This document shows positions 17,374-25,645 of a stretch of DNA of 50,656 bases, piece after piece; the stretch's first letter is position 1, and each line of letters begins with the position of its first letter. The position numbers and the translations under genes were made by a program. The stretch is from NCBI RefSeq assembly GCF_900107265.1, contig NZ_FNPJ01000015.1, positions 1-50,656 on the forward strand, given 5' to 3'. The DNA comes from Nitrosomonas sp. Nm33 (GTDB taxonomy: Bacteria > Pseudomonadota > Gammaproteobacteria > Burkholderiales > Nitrosomonadaceae). Under the pieces are notes generated by a model. The model made no database searches. It had not been told where the DNA came from and was given only the letters and a program-made list of their open reading frames with translations.

Positions 17374-18339
17374 ATGTTTAAAAAATTAAGAAGTATGTTA
17401 AGATTTTTAGGCAGTGATTCTAAGCTAGACAGTGATTCTAAGACAGGTTTAATAAAACAAAGAAATAATATTACTCTTATGACACAATTCAAGACATTAG
17501 GTAACTTTAATTTAGGAATGGGGAAGATCGGTCCGGGTAATCGGGTTGATATTGATCAAAAAATATTAAATGAGATGTATGAACGTGTTGCAACGGGTGA
17601 ATTCAATATTTCAGTAAATGGTAATTTACCAGAAATCTGTGTAGATGGCCGCACAGATAAAAATGGCAGCCGTAAAAGAGCTCCATCTGCTGCAGGCGGT
17701 ACACTTAGCATGGTTTATGGGGTTGATCTTGGAGATTCTGAGTCCTTTGGTAAAAAAACAGAACTAGAACTTACTGCTGAGGTAATGGACATCCTTAAGA
17801 ATAAGAAGCAACCAACGGGCGTTCATGGCGATGATCACAGTAATTGTGGTTGTGGAGCGTGCGCAAAAGCTCCCGATATCTATCATCATATCGTTAAGCA
17901 AATCGATTCTATTGCGGCTTTTACCAGTAATTATGGTATTTCTATCAGTGATACCGAGAAAGCATACGTCACTGAGAAAGCCACGAAACGCCTGAATCAG
18001 TCAGGTTTTTTTGCTGAAGATCGTTCTGCAGTTCTCCAAACTGCACAAAGCCATGGTGCTGATTACGAAGAACTAGTTGACGCTCATAATGAGCTTGGTA
18101 TCGCACTAAACACAAAAGCTGGCACAACTGTTGATCGAGCCGCAATTCGTCGTATATTTGGTCAACAATATGATTTATTTGTTGTCGACGCATGGACATT
18201 TGACAATGCTGCTCGGGAACTCAAGCCGGAATACAACAATCACGATATTGCACGAATTTCTAAAGCGATTGCAATACAAAATGTTGCAACAGCTTCAGTC
18301 TTGGGGCATTCTTCTTTACCCATAATTCCAATTAAGTAG
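17374..18339 (+). CDS. Carbonic-anhydrase-like protein (cadmium/zeta-like, putative)
   Basis: 321 aa. A CVDGR motif places Cys89, Asp91 and Arg93 in the C-x-D-x-R pattern shared by beta- and cadmium-type (zeta) carbonic anhydrases; a His/Cys cluster follows at HGDDHSNCGCGAC (His155, Cys158, Cys160, Cys163). One Cys with a His-x2-Cys pair would be the usual metal site. The glycine-rich APSAAGGTLSMVYG between them resembles the Pfam CA_like family. No signal peptide, so cytoplasmic interconversion of CO2 and bicarbonate near RuBisCO is the likely role. It lies near sbtAB and a SulP-like remnant. Class and activity are inferred. Confidence 0.7.
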   Translation: MFKKLRSMLRFLGSDSKLDSDSKTGLIKQRNNITLMTQFKTLGNFNLGMGKIGPGNRVDIDQKILNEMYERVATGEFNISVNGNLPEICVDGRTDKNGSRKRAPSAAGGTLSMVYGVDLGDSESFGKKTELELTAEVMDILKNKKQPTGVHGDDHSNCGCGACAKAPDIYHHIVKQIDSIAAFTSNYGISISDTEKAYVTEKATKRLNQSGFFAEDRSAVLQTAQSHGADYEELVDAHNELGIALNTKAGTTVDRAAIRRIFGQQYDLFVVDAWTFDNAARELKPEYNNHDIARISKAIAIQNVATASVLGHSSLPIIPIK

Positions 18340-18385
18340 GAATTATGTGAATTACTCCATTAATTAGAAATCAGCAAAATAAACA

Positions 18386-18406
18386 ATCGCCGCCGCAAGC
18401 GGCGAT
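18386..18406 (+). terminator. Hairpin after the carbonic-anhydrase-like gene
   Basis: ATCGCCGC and GCGGCGAT arms (8 bp, perfect) around CGCAA, 46 bp after the stop codon. There is no clear T-run after it, so termination is likely but not certain. Confidence 0.5.
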
Positions 18407-18809
18407 ATCAGATTTGAGGAAGCTCGTATCCTTATATAACTTCTATCATTTCTACTCCACTGTATCATCATAAACACAGCAAAGATTTCTTATTTGATCA
18501 ACAAATCGAGTACTACAGCAAAATCAATTTGTAGATATAATTCAATTCCTATGTATATATTCGCAGAGGATAGTATTTTACGTTTTAAGATATTAAGAGT
18601 AAATCCAAGAGGAATTGAAATTATAAAATTCTTCTACTTATCCTTAAGCACATGAGTCTTTTATTTATAATCTTATATCTTTTATAGTTACTACCCTTTC
18701 GTCTAAAGAACGAGAGATTTATTGTTTTCCCTTTAGGAGACTTTAAATTATTTCTAACTTAGATATGTAATTTCTAGTTACTGATTAGTTTAGAAAGAAA
18801 TTCACATCC
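18407..18809. other. AT-rich gene-free stretch
   Basis: About 400 bp with stops in all frames. I see no gene, RNA or repeat that I can name. A short inverted motif around CTCTCGTTC/GAACGAGAG (near 18711) is the only local structure. Confidence 0.5.
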
Positions 18810-19120
18810 ATTACATTCCATACGGTGTGACTCATCTGACTCAGTATGCAGGTCAATATCTCGACTATTGTTTACGTTGGCTCACGAGACCTGGGATCAG
18901 ATCAAAGCAATGATCGCTAATATTCGTAAAGATCTTGAATAAATTCTGGCAAATGCGCCTCGGTTACCAAAAGTGGAACGAAGGTCTACCTTGGTACGCT
19001 ATATCATCAACAAAATTATCACTACCAGATCAGAAAATCTCCCAGTTCCCGATTCGCCAACCTTTCACTTGGTTTTCAGTCCGAGTTACAGGAGGAGCCA
19101 GTGCTAAAATAGGAATTTAG
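18810..19120 (+). pseudogene. Unidentified decayed gene
   Basis: Coding-like stretches in shifting frames: YGVTHLTQYAGQYLDYCLRW, then WDQIKAMIANIRKDLE, a stop, and ILANAPRLPKVERRSTLVRY continuing IINKIITTRSENL to a stop near 19108. The pieces read as one protein after two shifts and one stop codon. I do not recognise the family. It lies among transposase remnants and is probably an old mobile or island gene. Confidence 0.35.
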
Positions 19121-19132
19121 GCAAATAGGAAC

Positions 19133-19154
19133 TCCCCACCTTCCTAGGTGGGGA
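19133..19154. terminator. Hairpin with 8-bp GC-rich stem
   Basis: TCCCCACC and GGTGGGGA arms around TTCCTA. It follows the decayed gene and precedes the small membrane ORF on the opposite strand, in whose direction it lies downstream of the stop; it could end that transcript. Confidence 0.4.
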
Positions 19155-19212
19155 AATTAATCTAATTGACACTACAAAGTAATGTCATAAAATCTTTGAA
19201 TGTTAGTATTTT

Positions 19213-19320
19213 TTAGCTAATTGTAGCCAAAGTTAACCATCCATGAAAGGTTAACATTCCAATAAGAATTATAGACATAACTAAAGAATTAGAATTAATT
19301 TTGGATTGCTTCTTTTTCAT
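19213..19320 (-). CDS. Small single-pass membrane protein, 35 aa
   Basis: ATG at 19320-19318 preceded by AAGGAAG with a 6-nt spacer, a strong ribosome-binding site. The product begins MKKKQSKINSNS, a basic head, then LVMSIILIGMLTFHGW, one hydrophobic helix, and ends LTLATIS. The layout (positive N-terminus, one helix) suits an inner-membrane miniprotein or an accessory subunit. The upstream 300 bp are extremely AT-rich and could hold its promoter. No family recognised. It lies between the carbonic-anhydrase-like gene and sbtAB, among decayed elements. Whether it is expressed is unknown. Confidence 0.55.
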   Translation of the reverse strand: MKKKQSKINSNSLVMSIILIGMLTFHGWLTLATIS

Positions 19321-19532
19321 AATAACTTCCTTTTTTAATTAAGAATTCATAAATTTAAATTATTAAAAATTATTAAAAATATAATAAAAATAATACTTTA
19401 TATTATATATTCACAATTTGTTTATATAATATTTATATATTCCTAACAAATTTTTCACAATTTTTTCACAAATTTTTATTTTTGTAAATATTTAATTATC
19501 TTTATTGAAATTAAAAATGAAAATTTTAGATC
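19321..19532. other. Extremely AT-rich intergenic DNA
   Basis: About 210 bp made almost wholly of A and T, with TTTTTCACAA-type repeats (three TCACAA near 19411-19471) and many T tracts. It lies upstream of the 35-aa ORF. No gene is seen; curved promoter DNA is possible. Confidence 0.5.
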
Positions 19533-20205
19533 TTAGGAAGTTAAGCATTTATTAAAGTACGCTAACTTACTGAAATCAATATTAAAAATAGATTCTATTT
19601 TTGTTTTTAAATTTTTAAAAATTGCATTCGACAATTGCCTGTCAGCAACATGTCGGAAAAGGCGGGTTAATTCATGATCCTAGATTCCTCAGTTGGAATT
19701 TAGAATGAAAATAGCTGTAATCTAATACTATCAACGGTTCATAGCCAAAAATGTTAACTGCTCCTCAGTTACAGTAAACAAGCTGAGAGCAAGGTGTGGC
19801 AACACTTTCAGCAGATTTTGATTATTTCACTAAAATCTTATCTGATTGGTAATGCCATGGATCTTTCAAAGAACCTTAATCAATAGGGTTCTTGAGCGAT
19901 TTAGGAGTCTTCAACTGAGGAATTTAGGATGATGGATTTGCACGGCTGTTTTGGGATTTTCTTTGCGCCAAGGAGCATGCTGTCACAACATATCGACTGC
20001 TTGATCATTTAAACAACTGAGCAGTTGCACCAGACCGTAACTCAGCATAGTAATATGCACTGCTCCCGAACCCAGCGATGTAAGGTTCGGAGTATATTGC
20101 CACGCGTCTCTCATACTCCAAGTTTGCTTCAGATGATTGAATATGGATTCAATCGACCAATGCTGTCTATAATTTTCAACCGCTTGCTCCACTGTCAATG
20201 TGACA
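19533..20205 (-). pseudogene. IS4-like DDE transposase C-terminus, split by a MITE
   Basis: The complement reads TVEQAVENYRQHWSIESIFN and HLKQTWSMRDAWQYTPNL from 20198, the region with the catalytic Glu of IS4/ISNCY-like transposases. A TGA stop at 19983 interrupts it, after which the same frame goes on QHAPWRKENPKTAVQIHH to the MITE at 19928. Removing the MITE and one copy of its ATGAT duplication joins it in frame to ELTRLFRHVADRQLSNAIF and on to a stop at 19533. The N-terminal two thirds are missing. The exact IS family is uncertain. Confidence 0.7.
19679..19928 (-). mobile_element. 250-bp MITE with IS1380-like ends, copy 2
   Basis: The same 250-bp element as at 1242-1491, inverted, with 245 of 250 positions identical. 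The ends are CCTAGATTCCTCAGTTG (19679-19695; one base differs from copy 1) and CAACTGAGGAATTTAGG (19912-19928), flanked by the 5-bp duplication ATGAT (19674-19678 and 19929-19933). It splits a transposase reading frame that is restored when the element and one repeat are removed, which proves the boundaries. Confidence 0.9.
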
Positions 20206-20212
20206 TATCAAA

Positions 20213-20236
20213 ACAAGACAAGACAAGACAAGACAA
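20213..20236 (+). repeat. ACAAG pentamer repeat, 4.8 copies
   Basis: A perfect short tandem array of ACAAG between the IS4-like fragment and the IS630 pseudogene. It is prone to slippage and could be a variable locus, but no intact gene is in reach of it. Confidence 0.8.
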
Positions 20237-20256
20237 TTATGATTATGATAGAAGGC

Positions 20257-21025
20257 ATGGCATATTCATTGGATTTTCGCCGTAAGGTTCTGTCAGTTTG
20301 GAAGAAAGAAGGACTTGCAATAGCAGAGGTAACGACCCGATTTGATGTTGCTGTGGCAAAGCGCAAGATCGATCTCTAGGGGCGCAAGGATGTTCTTGAT
20401 TACCCCGATGATGCTTACCAGTACGAACAAGCAAAGCGTCTGGGCGTTACGCAAAATGTGATTTTCCTGTCCTCAGGAAATTGCGCGTGACCTATAAAAA
20501 AACACTGCGGCACCCTAGGGCGAACGAAGGCGCACAGCTTCCCTTCCAGGAGAAAATCAAGGCGCATGAAACAGTCGGCCACACGATTGTTTACATTGAT
20601 GAAAGTGGATTTGCCCATAATGTACCGCGCGCGCATGGATATGCTCACATGGAGCAAAGATACTACGGCGTTCTGGACTGGCATGCCAAAGAGCGGACAA
20701 AGTGATCAGTGCGCTGATCGGAGAGTTCTTTCATACCATCAGATTGTTCAGGACGTGCATCAATGCCGATGTTTTCTACGCGTGGAGTTTGCAAGACCTG
20801 TTGCCCAAACTTTCTCCGGCTTGCGTTATCGTGATGGACAATGCTGTTTTCCACAAGCGACAGGATATTCAGGATATCATCGCCAAAGCCGAGCACGTGC
20901 TCGAATATTTGCCCGCTTGCTCCCCGGACCTCAACCTCATAGAACACAAATGGGCTCAACCAAAAGCCCTGCGCAGAAAATTTCAATGCTCCATCGAGAA
21001 CCTCTTCAATGAGAATATTTTTTGA
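20257..21025 (+). pseudogene. IS630-family transposase, deleted and frameshifted
   Basis: Begins MAYSLDFRRKVLSVWKKEGL like the copy at 1-251, then loses the segment between the helix-turn-helix and KRKIDL and meets a TAG. Later frames carry the DDE domain: the first Asp in TIVYIDESGFAHNVPRAHGY, the second in ACVIVMDNAVFHK and the Glu in CSPDLNLIEHKWAQ, ending NLFNENIF at 21025. At least three frame changes are needed to read it through. It is dead; the copy at the left edge could be its intact relative. Confidence 0.88.
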
Positions 21026-21188
21026 ATCATTCCTAACTGGTTGGGCTATAATACATCGTGGCAACCATTTTCGACAATTTACTCCACGTCAAAGTTCATG
21101 CTGAGCCTATGTGAGTGATACAAAAAGCGTTTGAAAAGTGCTGGAAAGCGTAACTGGTAAATACCCTTGATTCAAAGTATTCTCAGGG

Positions 21189-21315
21189 GATGTCGACTAT
21201 CGAGATATAGCAGTAGATTTTGTAGTTAATGAACTAGGCCTGGTTTTGCAAATTTCGTAAAAAATTGAAGGATAATACGCTGTTTTGCCGAAGCAGTGGG
21301 AACAAAAAACCTAGT
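21189..21315 (+). pseudogene. IS5-family transposase C-terminal remnant
   Basis: In one frame: VDYRDIAVDFVVNELGLVLQ followed by IS, stop, KIEG, stop, YAVLPKQWEQKT. This matches the IS5-type order 'GYRG... LG..I.IS..I... VLP.RW.VER', the part that holds the catalytic Glu. About 40 codons with two stops are left. Confidence 0.55.
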
Positions 21316-21377
21316 AAAGCAATCTAGATTATTATTAAATGATCTGAACAATAAACACAAATTCAAATATATCGATA

Positions 21378-21416
21378 AAGAAAGCGCCAATCAAAAAGTA
21401 GATACGGCGCTTTCTT
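21378..21416 (-). terminator. Terminator of the sbtA-sbtB unit
   Basis: Arms AAGAAAGCGCC (21378-21388) and GGCGCTTTCTT (21406-21416), 11 bp perfect, 17-nt loop, starting 16 bp downstream of the sbtB stop on the minus strand. A mostly A/T sequence follows, without a strict U-run. Confidence 0.65.
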
Positions 21417-21432
21417 CAATATCTTTTTTTAT

Positions 21433-21762
21433 CTAGTAAGAAATCGTTGGCCCTTTAACCCAATCACAGTCAGAAATTAAGCAAATTCCACCTATTTCTT
21501 TCATTCTCCCAGATATAGTTTTAACTAATTTCTCGGCTTGATCTTCAGTGCAAGCAATAATTATTAGAATATTTTTTTCATGAAGAAATATTTCCTCCGA
21601 TTGTCGCTTTCCACGACTTCCAAAACCTCCAACCTCCCTTAAATATGTGTAGCCTCGAATATCAAGTGATCTGCATATCTTTTGAATTTCATCAAAATCT
21701 TCGTCGTCAATAATTATTTCCACTCTTTTTAATGGTACTATGGCATCTCTTTCCAAAATCAT
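21433..21762 (-). CDS. sbtB: P-II-like signalling protein SbtB
   Basis: 109 aa from the ATG at 21762. An in-frame ATG 15 bp upstream is less likely because its first codons form the Shine-Dalgarno sequence AAAGGAG. Ferredoxin-like P-II fold: LKRVEIIIDDEDFDEIQKIC, a T-loop region YTYLREVGGFGSRGKRQSEE and ILIIIACTEDQAEKLVKTI. It lies 93 bp after sbtA on the same strand. In cyanobacteria SbtB binds adenine nucleotides, including cAMP and AMP, and inhibits SbtA; the redox-active C-terminal CGPEGC motif of some homologues is absent here. Confidence 0.85.
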   Translation of the reverse strand: MILERDAIVPLKRVEIIIDDEDFDEIQKICRSLDIRGYTYLREVGGFGSRGKRQSEEIFLHEKNILIIIACTEDQAEKLVKTISGRMKEIGGICLISDCDWVKGPTISY

Positions 21763-21855
21763 AACTTCTCCTTTCATTTATAAATGAACAGCATCTGGAA
21801 TTGATACTTACAATTAACTATATATTGCCATCCTTATATTACTTAATTAAACCGA

Positions 21856-22881
21856 TCAATAATTATGAGCTAACCATTGAGCGCTCGCATAATATAAGGG
21901 TATACCAGCTAACACATTAAATGGAAAAGTTAATCCAAGAGACATGGTTAGATAAAAAGATGGATTAGCTTCGGGAACAGCCAAACGCATTGCAGGCGGA
22001 ACTGCAATATAAGAACAACTAGCCGCTAGAACTGTCACTAGTGTGACACCACCGATTGAATATTGAAGCCAGAAATGCCCCATTAATATCCCTGCACTTG
22101 CTCCAATAAGAGGCATCACAATACCGAAAATTACCAAGAAAATTCCAACATCTTTAAATTCAGATATTCTTTTCCCTGCCTCCATGCCCATATCAAGCAA
22201 GAACAAGCACAATGCACCCATAAAAATTTTATCAAAGAATGGCTCAATTTTAGTCATATTTGGCTCATTGATTATCGAACCGATTGCCATGGATCCAAAA
22301 AGTAACAAAATACTACCATTGGTAAAGGATTCTATAACCAAATGCTTGAGCATTCCTTTTTGATCCCCATGACCTCCACCCCCAGCTACAGCGGTGCCTC
22401 CAATACCACCCTGCTGAGCTGCAAGAACACGCCTTGAATAGCCAGCTAATATTAGGCCAATAATAATAGCGGGAGATTCCATGATAGCTAACATAATCAC
22501 GGGATAAGCTTCATATTCCACATTAATCCCATTTAAAAATGCTACGGCTGTCATATAGGTACCCGCACTTACCGAACCATAATGCGCTGCAATGGCCGCA
22601 GCATTCATTGGATCAATTCTTCCAATAAACCTCATAATGATGTAAGCAACAATTGGTAATCCAAAGCCTAATATTAACGCTGCCATAACGGCAGGAATGG
22701 CGCTACTCATCGATGTTTCGGTCAATGCTTTACCACCATGCAGACCAATTCCTACTAATAAGTAAATCACAATCATTTTGTGCATATCGGGCGGAAACTT
22801 CAAATCCGATTTGATAATGCACGCAAACATACCAAGCGCAAAAAATAATACTGCTGGGACTAAAATGCTGGATATTGACAT
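21856..22881 (-). CDS. sbtA: Sodium-dependent bicarbonate transporter SbtA
   Basis: 341 aa, about ten membrane helices in two inverted halves separated by a hydrophilic, glycine-rich loop (GGTAVAGGGGHGDQKG near residue 165), as in SbtA. Conserved parts include DMHKMIVIYLLVGIGLHGGK, AAIAAHYGSVSAGTYMTAVA in the first half and LAASCSYIAVPPAMRLAVPE in the second. It imports HCO3- with Na+ at high affinity. It is followed by its regulator sbtB and lies 12 kb from cbbLS. The start is ATG at 22881 with AAAGG 13 nt upstream. The gene looks intact despite the decayed elements on both sides. Confidence 0.92.
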   Translation of the reverse strand: MSISSILVPAVLFFALGMFACIIKSDLKFPPDMHKMIVIYLLVGIGLHGGKALTETSMSSAIPAVMAALILGFGLPIVAYIIMRFIGRIDPMNAAAIAAHYGSVSAGTYMTAVAFLNGINVEYEAYPVIMLAIMESPAIIIGLILAGYSRRVLAAQQGGIGGTAVAGGGGHGDQKGMLKHLVIESFTNGSILLLFGSMAIGSIINEPNMTKIEPFFDKIFMGALCLFLLDMGMEAGKRISEFKDVGIFLVIFGIVMPLIGASAGILMGHFWLQYSIGGVTLVTVLAASCSYIAVPPAMRLAVPEANPSFYLTMSLGLTFPFNVLAGIPLYYASAQWLAHNY

Positions 22882-23108
22882 AATAAATATCTACCTTTCA
22901 TATTGTCATTATTAAATCTCAGAGATCATTTCGTAAATCTGAAAATCCTCCAAACCAAATAAAATCAAATTCTTTCTACAAGTGATATTTCTCCGCTGCT
23001 CCGCTGATTCTCCATTGAATCCAAAGCTGCTAATCTGAGACTTTAAATTCATCTTACCCATTCATCCCCCCCCATCCCAATATATCGTATTGATTTAACC
23101 TCTTTTTC

Positions 23109-23130
23109 TTTACAATCAAAAGATTGTAAA
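23109..23130. promoter_or_regulatory. Perfect dyad upstream of sbtA, candidate operator
   Basis: TTTACAATC, four A, GATTGTAAA: 9-bp perfect arms, 228 bp upstream of the sbtA start. It could be bound by a dimeric regulator such as CbbR or another LysR protein; it has no run of T after it, so termination is unlikely. No binding evidence. Confidence 0.35.
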
Positions 23131-23305
23131 TTGAGGGCTATCAAAAAATACCTCTCCTAAGTAGAGCTTCATAAATGAACCGAAAGCTGGCCTGAGGATT
23201 ATGCAAAGACTAAGATCAGCTCCTGCTCATAACCAGAGTTGAATAATCAATTGCTAAAGACAAATTAACATAGGAAATGTGAATATTTTGTGAGATTCAA
23301 ATTGA

Positions 23306-23479
23306 TTATTTCATCAAATTGTGTGAGAGCATTCCAATAGCAGAACGGAGAAATAATTCAGGGGTATTTAAGCGACGGGCGATCTCCTGTGCAAAATAGA
23401 GGTACGGGGGATTTCCACTACTAACCAGTAGGCTGTCCGCATTTAGAACAGCGTCAAGGAGTCGTTCGTGTAACTGAAC
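23306..23479 (-). pseudogene. Unidentified gene remnant, C-terminal part
   Basis: The complement is open from 23479 (VQLHERLLDAVLNADSLLVS, then SGNPPYLYFAQEIARRL) to the TAA at 23308-23306, ending GMLSHNLMK. It reads like genuine protein but has no start codon and a stop just upstream. I do not recognise the family. The 430 bp between it and sbtA hold no gene; the dyad at 23109-23130 is there. Confidence 0.35.
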
Positions 23480-23828
23480 CTAAGTCACAGGGACCTTTGC
23501 TAGCCACAAAATCCAGTGTCAACTCCGTGCGATCTCGAACAACGAGTATTAAGAAAGCGATGCCGCAAGCGAAAGCTCGTATTGCGGTGCACACACTAGT
23601 TGCTACTGCAGTTTGGCGAACTATTTCAGATCCGATAGAGATCGTATGATCCACAATGCAGACATGTCGAACATTGCATCACTAGCGATAGAATAGTTTT
23701 ATATGCCTGATCTTGATCGGCAAACTGCCCCAATTCCTTACAAAGCCTGGCACAATGCAGGTGAATCATGTGTTTGAATGATCTAATCAATCCCTCAAAT
23801 TTTTTGACTTCCAAGATTTCATGCCGGC
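23480..23828. other. Gene-free stretch with unassigned open frame
   Basis: One plus-strand frame is open for about 60 codons (VRVTEPKSQGPLLATKSSVN, then RSRTTSIKKAMPQAKARIAV) without a start codon of its own. It may be the tail of an old IS200/IS605 accessory gene, but I cannot support this. Nothing else is seen. Confidence 0.3.
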
Positions 23829-24228
23829 GACATATCGTTATGTCATGTTTGCTGAGACTGTAGATGGGATGTTGCGGGATGTTGTTTAGAGCTTGAGCGG
23901 CGCTACTAGATGAAATTTATGGAGATCGGAATCGACAAGGATCATGCTCGTTTTCTGGTGAAGCCGACTCCTGCATGTAGCGTAACGAAACTAGTAATGC
24001 TGATAAAAAGCATCACGGCGCGAGAGATATTTCGCTTGGGTCCTCATATGAAGAAACAGTTGTGGGGCGGAAAATTCTGGACAGATGGTTATTTCGCCAG
24101 CACAGTCAGCCACTATGGAGATGAAAATAAGTAAGGAACTATGTGAAAAACAAGGAGCAGAGTATCAACAAACTAGACGAAGACAAGCAATCAACCCTCT
24201 TCTGATACCCCATTGCTTGCGGCGGGGT
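23829..24228 (+). pseudogene. IS200/IS605-family TnpA remnant with right-end hairpin
   Basis: HUH-type transposase pieces: YRYVMFAETVDGMLRD, CLELERRY, a stop, MKFMEIGIDKDHARFLVKPT and CSVTKLVMLIKSITAREIF, then LWGGKFWTDGYFASTVSHYG. The HUH motif, normally HVHF, is degraded to HARF, so it is inactive. After two more shifts the frame ends KLDEDKQSTLF at 24205. The imperfect hairpin at 24207-24228 (ACCCC ... GGGGT) is probably the right-end recognition hairpin. Confidence 0.75.
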
Positions 24229-24346
24229 TATTTATTTTAACTCCAGCAAGACTGGGGAACTACCTTAGTTATTTAAAATAGTGTGATTTTCAAATTTCTA
24301 ACAAAGTTAGTAGATTTTTCATCGGCCTGCTAAACCATCAAGTAAA

Positions 24347-25645
24347 TCAAGGAAAAGTGATATGGAAAACCGCGCCGTGTCCTGGAGAGCTCTCTACATC
24401 AATCTTCCAACCATAATAATCACAAATCCGTTTAACAATTACCAATCCAATTCCTAATCCCTGCGTTTTTTTAGACCCACGAAAAAAACGCTCATAGAGA
24501 AAGGGCATAAAAGCTGGTTCAATTCCAATACCTGAATCAGCGATGGATAAACGCTTATCGCTATAACTTATGCGAATAAACCCTTGCTCAGTATACTGAA
24601 CAGCATTTCGTAGCATATTAACAAGCGATGTGTACAATGCCTGTCTGTTTAAGATTAATACTTCCCCCGATTTAATAGCTACATCCAGGAAAATATTTTT
24701 CTGATACATTTCTTCACAAAATGGTTCAACTGCATCAAAAACACACTCGGCAATTGCTACAGGTTCCATTGTTCCCAAAGCTTGCTCACGCGCCAAGAAT
24801 AACAATGCTTGAACTTGCTCACCCATTCGATTTGATACTGCCTCGATATTTTTTATTCGAGCATAAGTTTTGCTGGATAAATTTTGCTCAGCAAGCAATA
24901 ATTCACAACTGGTCAAAATTGTTGTAATGGGAGTACGAAGTTCATGACTGATGTTGGCCGTAAATTCCTGCTCACGCTGGAGCATTCGCATGATGCGATA
25001 TTGATAATCTTCTAAGGTACGGGCAAGTTGAGCCACTTCTTCATCTTGGCCAGGCTGACTCAGTGATACGCAATGCAAATTATTCGTAACCAAGCTTTGT
25101 CCACTTTGATTAGCTGGTAACAAACGCTTTACTCGCTCCGCCAAATCGGTCACCTGCTTTACAAGCAAGCCCGCAAGCAAATACCCAATAAAGAAGGCAA
25201 TCATGACAACGCCGATGAGCGATAAAATAACCAGCAACCTAAATTCGCGCTGCCGCTGCTCATGAAATCCAATTTTGTAAGCAACGAGAAATTTTGTTCC
25301 ATCAACATATTTCACAAGAACACGTGTTTCTTCATCATGATAAAAAATCTTATGTAATCCATGATCAAGATCGCGCAAGTGGCGTGGTAATTCCGATTCT
25401 TCTTTACTGTTACGTATCACGTAACTTTTAAGACTGGATCCTACTTGCGGCGTAAAATTTGTAAGCTGACGAAAATGAAAAATTACATGATTCATTTCAG
25501 CCTCTATAATTTGCTGGATATGCGCTTCTTCAATGTCATCAGCAGCAAAATAGAGACTTATAGCGAGTGTACCAACAATGATGGTACTGAAAATTGCAAG
25601 GGCAAGCGTTACACGCAGACGAATGCCATATTTAATTTTTATCAC
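24347..25645 (-). CDS. Sensor histidine kinase
   Basis: 432 aa inner-membrane kinase. Helix 1 at residues 10-32 (VTLALAIFSTIIVGTLAISL), a periplasmic domain of about 130 residues, helix 2 near 160-180 (LLVILSLIGVVMIAFFIGYL), a HAMP-like linker, the phosphoacceptor box FTANISHELRTPIT (His about 234) and the ATPase domain with N box NMLRNAVQY, G1 DSGIGI and G2 GLGIGLVIVK. The 5' end overlaps the response-regulator gene by 14 bp, so the two are coupled. The signal is unknown. Confidence 0.93.
   Translation of the reverse strand: MIKIKYGIRLRVTLALAIFSTIIVGTLAISLYFAADDIEEAHIQQIIEAEMNHVIFHFRQLTNFTPQVGSSLKSYVIRNSKEESELPRHLRDLDHGLHKIFYHDEETRVLVKYVDGTKFLVAYKIGFHEQRQREFRLLVILSLIGVVMIAFFIGYLLAGLLVKQVTDLAERVKRLLPANQSGQSLVTNNLHCVSLSQPGQDEEVAQLARTLEDYQYRIMRMLQREQEFTANISHELRTPITTILTSCELLLAEQNLSSKTYARIKNIEAVSNRMGEQVQALLFLAREQALGTMEPVAIAECVFDAVEPFCEEMYQKNIFLDVAIKSGEVLILNRQALYTSLVNMLRNAVQYTEQGFIRISYSDKRLSIADSGIGIEPAFMPFLYERFFRGSKKTQGLGIGLVIVKRICDYYGWKIDVESSPGHGAVFHITFP

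Noticed and set aside
18386..18406. Hairpin considered as part of a CRISPR-type repeat or an IS200 end
   Set aside because: It occurs once with no spaced repeats, and no transposase lies directly beside it. A terminator of the preceding gene is simpler.
19111..19121. AGGAATTTAGG, identical to the outer 11 bp of the MITE
   Set aside because: The match stops after 11 bp, no partner end or duplication is found, and AT-rich words of this size can recur by chance.
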